The notes beneath the pieces were generated by a model that searched no databases, was not told the origin of the DNA, and worked only from the letters and a program-made list of their open reading frames with translations. Source: CAZMCH01 sp964564735 (lineage in GTDB: Bacteria > Poribacteria > DTPJ01). From it: a stretch of 64,000 nt of DNA. The stretch's first letter is position 1. Every line of letters begins with the position of its first letter. The translations under genes and the position numbers were made by a program. Location of the stretch: the NCBI GenBank assembly GCA_964564735.1, contig CAZMCH010000007.1, positions 14,529-78,528 on the forward strand. The letters are read 5' to 3'. Positions 35,834 to 46,100 of the stretch are shown here, in pieces.

Positions 35834-36462
35834 TGGTCATGTCCTAGATGTAATAGCTTATCCCTTATTTTTGCACTATTGGGCTTATCTTTAAGATATT
35901 CTTGTAAAACTAATCTTGCATTATCAAGATCGCCAAGTTTTTCATAACATGTTGCTATTAGCCTTGTTATAATTTCTAAGTTTTTATCTTTAGTTTTGGA
36001 GTCTAACTTATCACTTACGTTTACCATATCAATTAGTGTCCTAAATACCGCAATGGCTTCTTTATAATCCTCTTTTAAGGCATAGGACATAGCAAGGTCT
36101 TGTGTAGCAGTTAGATTTTGCGAATCAACTTCTAATAATGCCTTATAAGCCTTTATTGCACTATCATAATCATGAAGCATTCTATAGCTATATCCCATAT
36201 AACTCCATGAGGTAATATCTTTTTTGTCTAAAAAGACCGCCTTCTTATACTCCCTTATCGCATCCTTATGCATATCAAATCCGATATAAGACGAACCTCT
36301 TATAGCAATTTGTCCCTGAATATAATGGCTTATTGCAAAAAGGCAGAAAGGCACAAAAATAATTGTAAAAAACCACTTATAAACCTTATTAGGTCTTGTA
36401 TTTTCCTCATTATGATTTTCATGACAATGTTCACAACATCCCAAATCGTGATTTTCTTCCAT
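35830..36462 (-). CDS. Membrane-anchored TPR protein
   Basis: 210 residues. The N-terminus is His/Cys/Glu-rich (MEENHDLGCCEHCHENHNEEN), possibly metal binding. A single membrane segment is near residues 31-47 (WFFTIIFVPFCLFAISHYI). Four TPR-like units follow (AIREYKKAVFLDKKDITSWSYMG, AIKAYKALLEVDSQNL). It is nine bases from the CcdA-like gene in the same operon. TPR proteins next to CcdA are common in cytochrome c maturation (CcmH/NrfG-like), which would fit the multiheme cytochrome at 62 kb; this is inference. Confidence 0.75.
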   Translation of the reverse strand: MEENHDLGCCEHCHENHNEENTRPNKVYKWFFTIIFVPFCLFAISHYIQGQIAIRGSSYIGFDMHKDAIREYKKAVFLDKKDITSWSYMGYSYRMLHDYDSAIKAYKALLEVDSQNLTATQDLAMSYALKEDYKEAIAVFRTLIDMVNVSDKLDSKTKDKNLEIITRLIATCYEKLGDLDNARLVLQEYLKDKPNSAKIRDKLLHLGHDH

Positions 36463-36471
36463 ATATATACC

Positions 36472-37167
36472 TTATGCAATCAATACTAGATAGATTCCAA
36501 AGACAATTAATATATTACCCGCTACAAGTCTTATATAACCCTCAAATTTAGAGATACGGGGCGTAAGATATTTTACTAAGCCAGTTGATGTTCCTATGAC
36601 TAATGAAGGAAGGCTTTGACCTAGTGCAAAGCTAATGAAAATTATAATGCTGTATAAGTATGAATTTTTTAAGACAACTGATCCTGCAATAACCAAAAGC
36701 ACAGGCGCACAACATGGACAGGTTGGCATTTCTAAAAAGGCAAGACCAATACCAAATAAAAACGCCCCAAAATACCCAGTTTTCTTGAATTTATTAGAAA
36801 TATCAAAATGGAAATGTAAAGATTTTATCTTAAAAAGACCTACAACCAATATTCCAACAAATACCAACAGAATACCAAATGCAGTATATAAATACCTTGT
36901 TGCAGGAATGAGCCTTGATGTAAAATCACCCAAAATTGTAAGAAATACACCTAATAAAGTATAGCTAAAAACAAGTCCAAGAATAAAGAAAAGCAATGAT
37001 AATATAGATTTCTTTTTTGAATCAGAAGTTCCAGCAACAAGACCAAAGACTATCGGTATTCGCACCAGAGAGCAAGAACTCAAAGAAGCTAATGCTCCTG
37101 CCCAAAAGACAACAAATATTGCCAAAAAAGGCGACTCAGTCAGGACCCGTTCTATACTTGATAACAT
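36472..37167 (-). CDS. CcdA-like thiol/cytochrome c biogenesis membrane protein
   Basis: 231 residues with six membrane segments. FVVFWAGALASLSSCSLVRIPIVFG and FLEMPTCPCCAPVLLVIAGSV carry the two membrane cysteine motifs of the CcdA/DsbD transmembrane family (usual forms SPCVLPLxP and CxPC). It transfers reducing equivalents across the inner membrane to periplasmic thiols, such as apocytochrome c haem-binding motifs. Co-transcribed with a TPR protein. Exported redox proteins in this window (deiodinase-like selenoprotein and hexaheme cytochrome) are plausible clients. Confidence 0.82.
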   Translation of the reverse strand: MLSSIERVLTESPFLAIFVVFWAGALASLSSCSLVRIPIVFGLVAGTSDSKKKSILSLLFFILGLVFSYTLLGVFLTILGDFTSRLIPATRYLYTAFGILLVFVGILVVGLFKIKSLHFHFDISNKFKKTGYFGAFLFGIGLAFLEMPTCPCCAPVLLVIAGSVVLKNSYLYSIIIFISFALGQSLPSLVIGTSTGLVKYLTPRISKFEGYIRLVAGNILIVFGIYLVLIA

Positions 37168-37204
37168 ATTATCTTCCTTTTGTTTTTCCTAAAATAATCT
37201 TGTT

Positions 37205-38020
37205 CTATCTTTTTTCTGTAACATCAGATAATTTTATCTTACTCCATGTATTAGCTAATTTATCAAGTGGAGAAACACTTGCATAGGTATTTAAGCCATT
37301 GTTCATCAATGCCTTTATATCTTCCTCTGATAACGCTACATTAAGGACAGCAAATTCATCAATTATACCATCAAAGTAAGTTGATGGATTGTCATCTGAT
37401 CTTCTGCCGATGTTGAGTATTTTCTGCGTTCCTGCCGAAGCTGGAGTAGTTCCCGGCTTTGTTTGTAGAACTCCATCGAGATAGAATTTTAGGCTTTTTT
37501 TGCTTGCTTCCCATGTGCAAGTAACATAATACCAAGTATCTGCAACAATTGGTAGGTCTGTGATAAAAGTAGTTTCTATGCCCTCAACAATAACATTAAT
37601 GCCCAGTTCACCATCATTTATTTGTATATCAAACTGTAAATAATTTGTATTATCAAACCTTGCTTCAACAATTCTTTTCCAGACATCTCCGCTTCCTTTT
37701 ATATCCTGAATATTAGCCCAATATGTAATTGTAAAGTCATTTTTTGCCATATTATTAAAGACTTCTGGCAATTTAATTTCTAAATAGTCATCTTTACCAT
37801 CAAAATCAATAGCTGTGCCAGACTTTCCCTGCACCCATTTTGGACCTCCGAAAGCCTTTCCAATGCCATTCTTATTTGTTAAGTCTGTAACGTTTTGACC
37901 GCCTCCTTCATCAAAAAGCCACGCACCCACAAAAGAATTCTGCTGAATTAATGCAAGGCTAATTCCTGTCGACATTATAAAAATAATAGATAATAAAGTA
38001 AAATAGAGAAAAAATCTCAT
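37205..38020 (-). CDS. Secreted LamG-domain protein with WG-like tail
   Basis: ATG 38020 (MRFFLYFTLLSII) is chosen over ATG 38038 because AAGGAA lies just upstream; this gives 271 residues. Signal peptide about 1-25, then LamG: FVGAWLFDEGGGQNVTDLTN, AIDFDGKDDYLEI, TWYYVTCTWEASKKSLKFYLDG and IIDEFAVLNVALSEEDI. The tail SPLDKLANTWSKIK has Ser in place of Gly, and nine more residues follow (LSDVTEKR region), the longest extension after the motif seen here. It lies seven bases past... the SDR gene's stop side, with both on the minus strand. Confidence 0.84.
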   Translation of the reverse strand: MRFFLYFTLLSIIFIMSTGISLALIQQNSFVGAWLFDEGGGQNVTDLTNKNGIGKAFGGPKWVQGKSGTAIDFDGKDDYLEIKLPEVFNNMAKNDFTITYWANIQDIKGSGDVWKRIVEARFDNTNYLQFDIQINDGELGINVIVEGIETTFITDLPIVADTWYYVTCTWEASKKSLKFYLDGVLQTKPGTTPASAGTQKILNIGRRSDDNPSTYFDGIIDEFAVLNVALSEEDIKALMNNGLNTYASVSPLDKLANTWSKIKLSDVTEKR

Positions 38021-38045
38021 TATTTCATTTCCTTTCATTTATTTT

Positions 38046-38819
38046 TTATTCGGGAGTTACATAAGCAGATGTGATTCCGCCATCAACCATAAATTCAGTT
38101 CCTGTTACAAATGATGATTCATCTGACGCTAAATACAAAACAGCATAGGCGATTTCTTTTGCAAGACCAAATCTCCCCATTGGGATATGAACTAATCTAC
38201 GTTGTTTTTTGGCTTCTGTATTAAGGAACTTCATCAGCATTTCAGTATGAAGCGGACCGGGACATAATGCGTTGACACGAATATTTTCACGGGCATGAAT
38301 GATAGCCAATTCACGAGTCATTGCCAATACTCCGCCTTTGCTTGCTGTATATGCTAGTTGTGGAGTCGCTGCGCCCAATATAGCAACAAATGAAGCGGTA
38401 TTTATTATCGAGCCTCCACCTGCTCGACGTAACGCTGGAATACCATATTTACAACCAAGAAAAACGCCTTTAAGGTTGATAGCCATTGTCAAATCCCAAA
38501 CTTCTTCAGATGTATTAATTGCATCATCATCTTGGCTGTGCATAATACCTGCATTGTTAAAAAGAATATTCAATGCCCCGAATTTCTCTTCTGTAAATCT
38601 TATCATATTTTCACAATCAGCGGATTTTGAAACGTCAGCATTGATATATATGGCATCTCCGCCTATATCATTAGCCATTTTGACGGTTTCTTGTCCGCCT
38701 GTATCATTGACATCAACAACAGCGACTTTTGCGCCTTCTTGTATAAAGAGTAACGAGGTTTCTCGTCCAATACCACTTCCAGCACCAGTAATAAGCGCAA
38801 CTTTATCTTTCAAACGCAT
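38046..38819 (-). CDS. Short-chain dehydrogenase/reductase
   Basis: Start ATG 38819 (MRLKDKVALITG) has GGGAGAAA upstream and is preferred over ATG 38834; 257 residues. NAD(P)-binding TGAGSGIGRE, NNAG (LFNNAGIMHS), catalytic Ser in INTASFV, and YTASKGG are intact, and the C-terminal VTGTEFMVDGGIT is typical of classical SDRs. Asp after the second strand (VVDVND) suggests NAD over NADP. The substrate is unknown; it lies between glutamine synthetase and a LamG gene on one strand. Confidence 0.9.
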   Translation of the reverse strand: MRLKDKVALITGAGSGIGRETSLLFIQEGAKVAVVDVNDTGGQETVKMANDIGGDAIYINADVSKSADCENMIRFTEEKFGALNILFNNAGIMHSQDDDAINTSEEVWDLTMAINLKGVFLGCKYGIPALRRAGGGSIINTASFVAILGAATPQLAYTASKGGVLAMTRELAIIHARENIRVNALCPGPLHTEMLMKFLNTEAKKQRRLVHIPMGRFGLAKEIAYAVLYLASDESSFVTGTEFMVDGGITSAYVTPE

Positions 38820-38839
38820 TTTATTTTCTCCCATAATTT

Positions 38840-40228
38840 CTAAACTTGCTCAAAATACCTTTTTCTTTCCCAATCGGTTACAGATTTATCAAATAATGCC
38901 TTCTCAGTCTCAAAGAAATGTATATAATGATTGATAACTCCCTCGCCAAATACCTTGCGAGTAAAATCACTATTTTTAAAACCTATTATTGATTCATGTA
39001 GGCTTTTAGGAACTTGTGGCAAACTTTCTGCCAAATAAACATCGCCATTAAATACCTCTGGTGGTTCTATTTTATTTTCAATTCCATCTAATCCTGAAGC
39101 CAATATTGCAGAATAAGCCAGATATGGATTGACATCAGCACCTGGAATGCGACATTCAATTCTAAGCGATTGCCCATGCCCTACTACACGAAAGCCTGCT
39201 GTCCGATTATCATAACTCCATGCAAGCCTTGTTGGAGCCCATGAGCCTGCTTGATAGCGTTTGTATGAGTTTATTGTAGGAGCATAGAAAGGCATTACAT
39301 CATAAACATGGGCGATCATTCCACCAAGAAACCAGCGAAATGTATCAGAACAATCTACAACATCGATCTTTTTATGCCCTGCAAAGGCATTATTCTTTTC
39401 ATCTATATCCCATAAGCTAATATGAATATGACAGCTTGAGCCTGCCATATCACGATCAAATTTCGCCATAAATGTTATTGATATTCCTAGCTTGTCTGCT
39501 AATTCCTTAAGACATTGTTTATATACCGTATGCCTATCTGCCATCGTGAGGACATCAGCATATCTGATATTGATTTCATGCTGTCCTTGTCCCCATTCGC
39601 CTTTACTAAACTCAACAGGCACTCCACTATTTGATAGATGCTTGCGCGCTTCTGCGTTTAGAATCTCCTCACGAGTGCCTTGAAGTATATGATAATCCTC
39701 AATATATGCTGAAAATGGCTCTAATTTTTGATAATGCTTTTGGCGTGCTTCTTTATAAGATTCGTCAAAAATAAAGTATTCTAACTCAGAAGCCCCTTGA
39801 GGAAGAAGACCCATATCTATTGCTTTATTCATTTGCTTTTTTAGAATATTTCTAGGTGCTATATCTATAAGATTGCCCTCATGATCATATATATCACAAA
39901 TCACAAGCGCAGACTTTTCCAGCCAAGTAACCTGTCGCAAGGTATTTAAATCAGGAACACAATGGACATCTCCATATCCTAACTCCCAATTTGCAAATTG
40001 ATAGCCGGGAATCGTCTCCATTTCCATATCTACGGTAAATAGATAATTGCAGGCGTGCATTCCTGACTTAACAATATGGTCAAGAAAATAATCTCCAGTG
40101 ATACGCTTACCCATCATACGTCCATATAGATCGGTAAAAACAGTCAGAACAGTCTCAATTTCGCCTGATTCTACCTTATTTCTTAATTGTTCTAAAGTTA
40201 GCATACCACGAATTATTTCTTTCCTCAT
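38840..40228 (-). CDS. Glutamine synthetase family protein (GlnT/PuuA-like)
   Basis: ATG 40228 (MRKEIIRGMLTLEQL) has GAGGA upstream; the longer frame to 40351 has none. That gives 462 residues. EFSKGEWGQGQHEINIRYADVLTMAD is the metal-binding region, AGSSCHIHISLW and NSYKRYQAGSWAPTRLAWSYDNR the substrate and ATP loops, and RIECRIPGADVNPYLAYSAILASG the C-terminal metal Glu/Arg motif. The order fits the GlnT/gamma-glutamyl-polyamine synthetase branch more than housekeeping GlnA. It ligates glutamate to an amine using ATP. Its promoter is at 40293-40321. Confidence 0.85.
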   Translation of the reverse strand: MRKEIIRGMLTLEQLRNKVESGEIETVLTVFTDLYGRMMGKRITGDYFLDHIVKSGMHACNYLFTVDMEMETIPGYQFANWELGYGDVHCVPDLNTLRQVTWLEKSALVICDIYDHEGNLIDIAPRNILKKQMNKAIDMGLLPQGASELEYFIFDESYKEARQKHYQKLEPFSAYIEDYHILQGTREEILNAEARKHLSNSGVPVEFSKGEWGQGQHEINIRYADVLTMADRHTVYKQCLKELADKLGISITFMAKFDRDMAGSSCHIHISLWDIDEKNNAFAGHKKIDVVDCSDTFRWFLGGMIAHVYDVMPFYAPTINSYKRYQAGSWAPTRLAWSYDNRTAGFRVVGHGQSLRIECRIPGADVNPYLAYSAILASGLDGIENKIEPPEVFNGDVYLAESLPQVPKSLHESIIGFKNSDFTRKVFGEGVINHYIHFFETEKALFDKSVTDWERKRYFEQV

Positions 40229-40292
40229 AATCACATCCTCATAATCAGACTTAGGCAATATAACCAAATTTATGCTAGTATTATTGCTGTAT

Positions 40293-40321
40293 AGTATAAG
40301 GAAAATATTACCAAAATGCAA
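40293..40321 (-). promoter_or_regulatory. Sigma-70-type promoter of the glutamine synthetase gene
   Basis: On the minus strand TTGCAT (40321-40316), a 17-base spacer and TATACT (40298-40293). The start would be near 40286, giving a leader of about 58 nt. No sigma-54 pattern is seen in this region. Confidence 0.65.
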
Positions 40322-40371
40322 TAATATTTTGTTTGCTGCAGAAATTCTCACTCAGCTAAATCGTCAAAAAT

Positions 40372-40399
40372 TTGACAGTATCAATAATTTGATTATAAT
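40372..40399 (+). promoter_or_regulatory. Perfect-consensus sigma-70 promoter facing a short terminated unit
   Basis: TTGACA (40372-40377), 16 bases, TATAAT (40394-40399): all twelve consensus bases match. It points away from glutamine synthetase. About 60 bases downstream is a terminator-like hairpin, ahead of the next gene's own promoter at 40507. Confidence 0.65.
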
Positions 40400-40405
40400 T
40401 GTAAC

Positions 40406-40464
40406 AACCATCTGTTTACTCCTCTTCTTTTAATGTTTCTGATATTATAGGAGATGGTTTTTTT
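40406..40464 (+). ncRNA. Candidate ~60-nt small RNA
   Basis: Between the consensus promoter (40372-40399) and the 40575 gene, ACCATCT (40407-40413) pairs perfectly with AGATGGT (40452-40458), followed by seven T (40458-40464). An alternative pairing is CTCCT (40419-40423) with AGGAG (40449-40453). CTCCTCTTC resembles an anti-Shine-Dalgarno target. It contains no plausible reading frame. The loop of the 7-bp stem is long (38 nt), which weakens the terminator call. It could instead be a leader or an attenuated transcript. Confidence 0.4.
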
Positions 40465-40506
40465 ATTGCCCAATAATTTAGGACAGATACATCAGTTAAT
40501 ACGGAT

Positions 40507-40535
40507 TTGACATAAAGGCGTTAATATGATATATT
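40507..40535 (+). promoter_or_regulatory. Sigma-70-type promoter of the lipoprotein/peptidase unit
   Basis: TTGACA (40507-40512), 17 bases, TATATT (40530-40535). The start would be near 40542, about 33 nt before ATG 40575, whose SD is GTGAGGAT. The rest of the 346-bp gap 40229-40574 holds the glutamine synthetase promoter and the candidate small RNA. Confidence 0.75.
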
Positions 40536-40574
40536 GTGCTATAAAGTCAGAACAACATAAGTGAGGATGATAAA

Positions 40575-41144
40575 ATGATTAGAACGATAATGTCAATATC
40601 AGTTTTACTAATACTATTTTTATTTAATTCGTGTAGTTTATTAGCACCTCAGGAATGGAGTGATAATTATGCTCTCGGTGATGGAGTCAAATCCACTACT
40701 CCAGAGGCGATTGATGGCAACCCAAATACCATTGGGAAAATGATGTTTCCAGATGATTTTTATACGGGACGGTCACTTTCTTTGCCAAAAGCTGAAATGA
40801 TGATTGCATTTCCCAAAAAAACATCAATAAGCAGGATCGTTATACATAGCGATAATCTAACTGATTTTGAGATTTTGGCTAATGATATGGTAAGTATCAA
40901 TGATAACTGGAAATTAGTGAAAGAAGTTACTAATAATAAATTGAAAACTGTTGAGGTGAGGACATCTATTCAAACAAATAAAATACTCGTTAGGGCAAAG
41001 GGCATATTGCCCCTTGAATCAACAGAAACTTCTAGGGTTCTTGGCGGAGTTGTAAGAAGTAGAAAAGTATTAGAACCTGAAATAAGAGAAATAGAGATTT
41101 ATGGCTTCAAATCCAAACAAACAGAAAATCAATTGTGGAAATAA
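40575..41144 (+). CDS. Discoidin-like (F5/8-type) lipoprotein
   Basis: 189 residues. The lipobox LFNSC places the lipidated Cys at residue 20. The mature part is one beta-sandwich: AIDGNPNTIGKMMFPDDF near 49-66 and FPKKTSISRIVIHSDNLTDFEILAND match the start and central strands of discoidin/F5-8 type C domains, and REIEIYGFKSK is the typical last strand. Such domains bind glycans or surfaces. It is 23 bases ahead of the peptidase lipoprotein, in one transcript with it. Confidence 0.75.
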   Translation: MIRTIMSISVLLILFLFNSCSLLAPQEWSDNYALGDGVKSTTPEAIDGNPNTIGKMMFPDDFYTGRSLSLPKAEMMIAFPKKTSISRIVIHSDNLTDFEILANDMVSINDNWKLVKEVTNNKLKTVEVRTSIQTNKILVRAKGILPLESTETSRVLGGVVRSRKVLEPEIREIEIYGFKSKQTENQLWK

Positions 41145-41167
41145 GATAATAAAAAATATAGAAAGCG

Positions 41168-42937
41168 ATGGCAAAATTGAGGCAAAAAAATTATAACAAA
41201 AGATACGGGATTTATAAGATATTATGTCTGAATGTTTTTCTTATTCTGATATACGGTTGCGCGCAGATTACTCAACTTGAGCAAGTTCCTAAGCCGATTA
41301 AAACAAGTGAGGAAAATGCAATAAAATGGCAATCATCATACGATAATGCAATAGAGTTGGCAAAGTCCAATAATAAGTCTTTAATGCTTGTATTTTATGG
41401 TGTTTCAAGCAAAAGGCTTGATGAAAATGTATTTTCTTCACCCGAAGTGATAAAACTGTCTCATGATTTCATTAATGTAAAGCTAGGTTCTGATCAGAAT
41501 GAATTGGCAAAAAGATATGGGATTGCGGAATTTCCAACTGTTGTATTTGCTGATGCACGTGGCAATGAATATGATAGGCTATCTGGTTATAAATCTGCTT
41601 CATCATTTGCTGCTATTCTCTCAAAAGCTTTAATGCCAATTGATGTTGATTATGATATTGGATTTGATATTGCAAAAAATCAAGCTATTGTGAAATGCAA
41701 ATTAAAGAATATAAGGCAAAAATCAATAGTTTTATATTTATGGGAAAAGAGCGTTAAACCTGCTAATATATCATTTGACAGCACAGAAGGTATGCCTATA
41801 TTGGAAGAATTAGGCGAAAATATTTGGCAAATGAAATTTAATACGTCGTCAATGAAAACCATTACTATACAATACGAAGTAAAATTGAATGTGCTGTCAA
41901 AAATGGATTATAATCCAGCGTATATAAGCTATGTATGGGATAAGTATGGGATACTTGACGGTCACATGCTTTTTCTTTCGCCATATAATTTTAATATAAA
42001 CGGCAAGGTAAGGGTAATTATGGATTTACCAAAAGATTGGAAAGCTCTTACTGCATGGGAAGAAGAATCGTCATTGGTATTTAGCGCAAATTATATTCAA
42101 GATGTCGTTGATACCGTTTTTTGTATCGGGCAATTTCAATATGTTAAGCGAGAAATTAAAGGAAAAGAAGTTTATGCGGTATATTGTGGAACAGGTAATA
42201 TAGGTTCAGAATTGGATAGAAAAGCTGATATGATCGCAAAACTCTTTGATGATTATATGTCAAGGTTTGGGGATTTTCCTTTCAAGAAGTATATCGCAAT
42301 TTATGCAGAACACACTCCAGACAATAAGTTCATTCATGGAACTGCGCATGGCTCAGGTTTTGCTGGTCCAATTGAAATGCCTTTGGCTTACACAATTCAA
42401 TTTACTGCACATGAAATATTTCATATATGGAATGGGCGTATCTTATCACAAAAATCTCCCTATGAAGTCTGGTTCAAGGAGGGATTTACACAATATTATG
42501 GCTATATTACGCCTTACAGGGCGGGGTTGTATGGAAAAGAGCAGTTTATTTATTATCTAAAAGATGATTATCAAAATTATATACAAAATTATAAGGCATC
42601 GGAAGACATCGCATTGGCAAGGGTAAATGAGGGAACTGCACGCCAAGAAGGATATAATCAGGCAGAAAGCATAAGTAACTTTATCATGTACCGTAAAGGT
42701 GCGCTTGTTGCTTCATTAGTAGATGATGAGATTAGAAAGGCGACTAATGGTGAAAAAAACATCGATGACTTAATACGTCAAATGCTTGTGGAGTATCGTG
42801 ATAAAGCATATTCCTCTGACGATGTTCTCAAATCATTAAATATGTTAACAGGGAAAGATTTTACAAAGTTCTTTTCTGATTATATTTATGGTAGAGCAAA
42901 ATTGCCATTAGCGAAGGAACTTAGCCAAAACGACTAA
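41168..42937 (+). CDS. Lipoprotein with thioredoxin-like domain fused to an M1-type zinc peptidase
   Basis: 589 residues. Signal plus lipobox LIYGC. Residues about 50-155 are a thioredoxin fold (LAKSNNKSLMLVFYGVSSKRLD ... RYGIAEFPTVVFADARGNEYDRLSGY) in which the usual CxxC is replaced by GVSS, so it is not a redox enzyme. The C-terminal half is a gluzincin: zinc motif HEIFH (H415, E416, H419), then Glu438 after 18 residues, as in M1 aminopeptidases, with WFKEGFTQYYG around it. No GxMEN motif is obvious, so exopeptidase activity is uncertain. It is anchored in the envelope. Confidence 0.82.
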   Translation: MAKLRQKNYNKRYGIYKILCLNVFLILIYGCAQITQLEQVPKPIKTSEENAIKWQSSYDNAIELAKSNNKSLMLVFYGVSSKRLDENVFSSPEVIKLSHDFINVKLGSDQNELAKRYGIAEFPTVVFADARGNEYDRLSGYKSASSFAAILSKALMPIDVDYDIGFDIAKNQAIVKCKLKNIRQKSIVLYLWEKSVKPANISFDSTEGMPILEELGENIWQMKFNTSSMKTITIQYEVKLNVLSKMDYNPAYISYVWDKYGILDGHMLFLSPYNFNINGKVRVIMDLPKDWKALTAWEEESSLVFSANYIQDVVDTVFCIGQFQYVKREIKGKEVYAVYCGTGNIGSELDRKADMIAKLFDDYMSRFGDFPFKKYIAIYAEHTPDNKFIHGTAHGSGFAGPIEMPLAYTIQFTAHEIFHIWNGRILSQKSPYEVWFKEGFTQYYGYITPYRAGLYGKEQFIYYLKDDYQNYIQNYKASEDIALARVNEGTARQEGYNQAESISNFIMYRKGALVASLVDDEIRKATNGEKNIDDLIRQMLVEYRDKAYSSDDVLKSLNMLTGKDFTKFFSDYIYGRAKLPLAKELSQND

Positions 42938-43002
42938 TGAAGCTATAACTATGGTAATCCAGATTAGTTTTTTAGGAATAGAACTCTGATTAAGCGGATT
43001 TA

Positions 43003-43050
43003 TTCGTGATACGTGATGCGTAAAACGTAATGAGTTTTAGGTCTTACTTT
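43003..43050 (+). repeat. Heptad-like CGTGATG/CGTAAAA repeat, left of the giant repeat gene
   Basis: A short run of degenerate 7-bp units (CGTGATA CGTGATG CGTAAAA CGTAATG) sits in the 247-bp gap before the 1409-residue gene. It is preceded by CTGATTAAGCGGATTTA, which also occurs in altered form at 56411-56440. A similar run lies just beyond the far end of the gene at 47419. The rest of the gap has no other visible gene. Confidence 0.55.
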
Positions 43051-43184
43051 TTAAGTTTCACACATTACATTTTTGATTTTTTTATCTGCATTAATCGGCT
43101 TAATCATCGTTCTATAAATATTTTATTCGGTTAAGCACTATATTTGCAGCAGAACAAAGATTTTTCTCGAAGGAGATTTTTTAG

Positions 43185-46100
43185 ATGAGTTTATTTAAAG
43201 CCAAATTTCTTATGTCTAGCAATATTATAATTATTGCCATTTTATTAATACTTTTTTTGGGGATAACGCAAGTTGGCGCTTCAATATCAAAAACTATAAC
43301 AAATAACTCAAGTCTTTCCGCCCCAATTGCTATTCCTCCCGGATTTTCTATTACTCTTAGCAATTCATTTACTTATTCTGGAAATATAAGTATTAAAAGT
43401 CCTAGTGGAAGCACCAAAAGCCTAACTTTCACTAAGATAAGCGGACCTTATTCATCAGATATAGATTTTAATGAGATAGGAACTTATGAAATTACAGAAA
43501 ACTATAGCGTCTTTATTGTGTCAAAATCTTTGGTAGGTGAACAAACAACAACGAGTTCAGAATCAAACACATGGGCATATAATAACACCAATACAGGAAT
43601 AGGAAAATTTAAAGCAAATAGCACTGTTACAAATTTGACTGTAAGTGATATAGTTGGACCTATTAGTTATTCTATTGCAGGAACATCACTTCCGACAACC
43701 GCAACAATCACGACAACAGGCATGATTCTTCAAGGAGAAACTGTTTCTGCGACAATTTCTTCGCTGTGGACGGTTAATTCATCAATCGAGGCTCCTGCCC
43801 CTACAGGAACTATTATAGTCAATACAAATAAAGATTCAGCGACTTTTAATGTTTCTGGACCTAGTGGATTTAGTGGAGGTGGTAAAAGCACAACAAAAAC
43901 TAATGTACTTGTAGGGCAATATACCATAAACTATGGTGAAATTGTAGGTTATACAACACCGCCAAGCGAAACAAAAACTCTGAATTTGGGAGGGACAATA
44001 ACTTTTAATGGTCAATATGTTCCCAAGTATGGAAGTATAGAGGTAAATTGTAATATTGATCAGGCGAATTTTGAAATATCAGGACCAGAGGGTATATCTT
44101 ATAATGGCAGTGGGAAAAATTGGAGTATTGCACAGACACTGGTTGGCAAATATATCATAACATTTATGAGTGTTTTTGGGTATAAGACACCTCAACCGTC
44201 AGTGCAAACTTTATCTGAAAATGGGAAAATAACTTTTACTGGTAACTATGAGAAATTAGTTCCCGGAACCATTGAAGTCAATACTAATCTTGATGAAGCA
44301 TCATTTTTAATTAATGGTGCATCAACATTTAGTGGCTCAGGCAGATATTGGCTAAAGACAGATGCACCTGTTGGACAATATACTATTGTTTATAACGAAG
44401 TTGCAGGTTATGAAACGCCGAGTCCGGAGAGTAAAACGCTTAATTCTGGTGGAACAATTGTTTTTAATGGTGAATACAAAAAGATATATCCCGGAACTAT
44501 TGAAGTTAATACGAATATAGATGAGGCAAGCTTTATTATTCGTGGTCCAGAAAGTTTTAATGGAAATGGAAAATTTTGGGATCAATCTGATGTCCCAGTA
44601 GGCACTTATACAATAACTTACAATAAAGTTGATGGTTATAGGACACCACCGACAGAGACAAAGACTCTAAAATCAGGTGGCAAGATAATATTTAATGCAA
44701 AGTATAGACAGATATTTCCTAATGCAATTGAGGTTTATACAAATCTTGATGAAGCAGAATTTGATATAACTGGTCCTGCGAATTATAGTGGTGGTGGAAC
44801 TGAATGGATAAAAACAGATGTTCCTGTGGGAGATTATACTATTAGGTATAAGGATGTTTCTGGATATAAAACGCCACCATCGTTGACACAAAAATTGTTA
44901 GCAGGAGAGGTAATAATATTTATAGCTGAGTATATACCGCATACAGGAAAACTCGTTGTGCAAACAAATTTGGATGAGGCAAAGTTTGAGGTTACTGGTA
45001 GGGCAAATTATATTGGTAGCGGGAAGGAATGGATTCAGAATGATGCCCCTATTGGCGAATATACGATAACTTATGGCAATGTTCCTAATTATATATCACC
45101 TCCTTCTGTTACACAACGTCTTAACCAAAATGGGACGTTAATATTTACTGGTGAATATGAGAAGTATAAGCCCGGAATTATTGAAGTTAAGTCTAATATT
45201 TCACAGGCATCATTTACTATTTTGGGTCCTATGAATTATGAAGGACAAGGGGTTTATTGGAAAAATGATAATGTTCCTCCAGGTGAATATATAATTTTCT
45301 TTGATGATGTTCCCAATTATGATAAACCGTCATCACAAACCAAGCAACTTGAATCGAATCAGGTTCTTGCCTTTAATGGTAATTATGTTGCGCATACAGG
45401 AATTATTGTAGTAAATACAAATTCAGATGATGCTAGTTTTGTCTTATCAGGACCAAATAATGTATCTTATAATGGCAAAGGGAAATTTTGGACTCAGGCA
45501 GATGCCCCAGTCGGGGATTATACGATTGAATACAATGATTTGCTGTTTTATGGGAAACCACCTTCGGAAATGAAAAGCCTTGCTCGTGATTCTGAAATAC
45601 AATTTATGGGTCAATATAATCCAATACCACCTACAATACAAAAAGTAACGGTGAGTGGCAGTCCAGCGACAACCAAAAGCACTATACGAATTACAGTAAC
45701 AACGGATACAATGTGTTCTGTTACTTTTTCTATTGATGGGATTATATCTGGTAAGCTAAACGAGTTAGCAAATTCAGGGAACTATACAACCAGTTTCAAT
45801 GTCCCAATAGGTTTTGATGTTGCCAATGCAGTTGTAAATATCAGAGTAGTGAACGGGATTAATCTTGAGGCGACTGATTCAAGCCAAACAATCACAATAG
45901 ATACACTTGCGCAGATTAAGTTTGTTGGCTTATCCAAAGAAAGTTTGTCTATTGGTGATGATGTGATGATAACGGTTATAGGCGATCCAAAAAGCAATGT
46001 TAGCTTTTCCATAAAAGGCATTACACAAGGTCAAATGCTGGAAGATAAGAATAATCTTGGAACTTATTCTGCTACATTTACTGTGCTTAAAGAAATAGAT

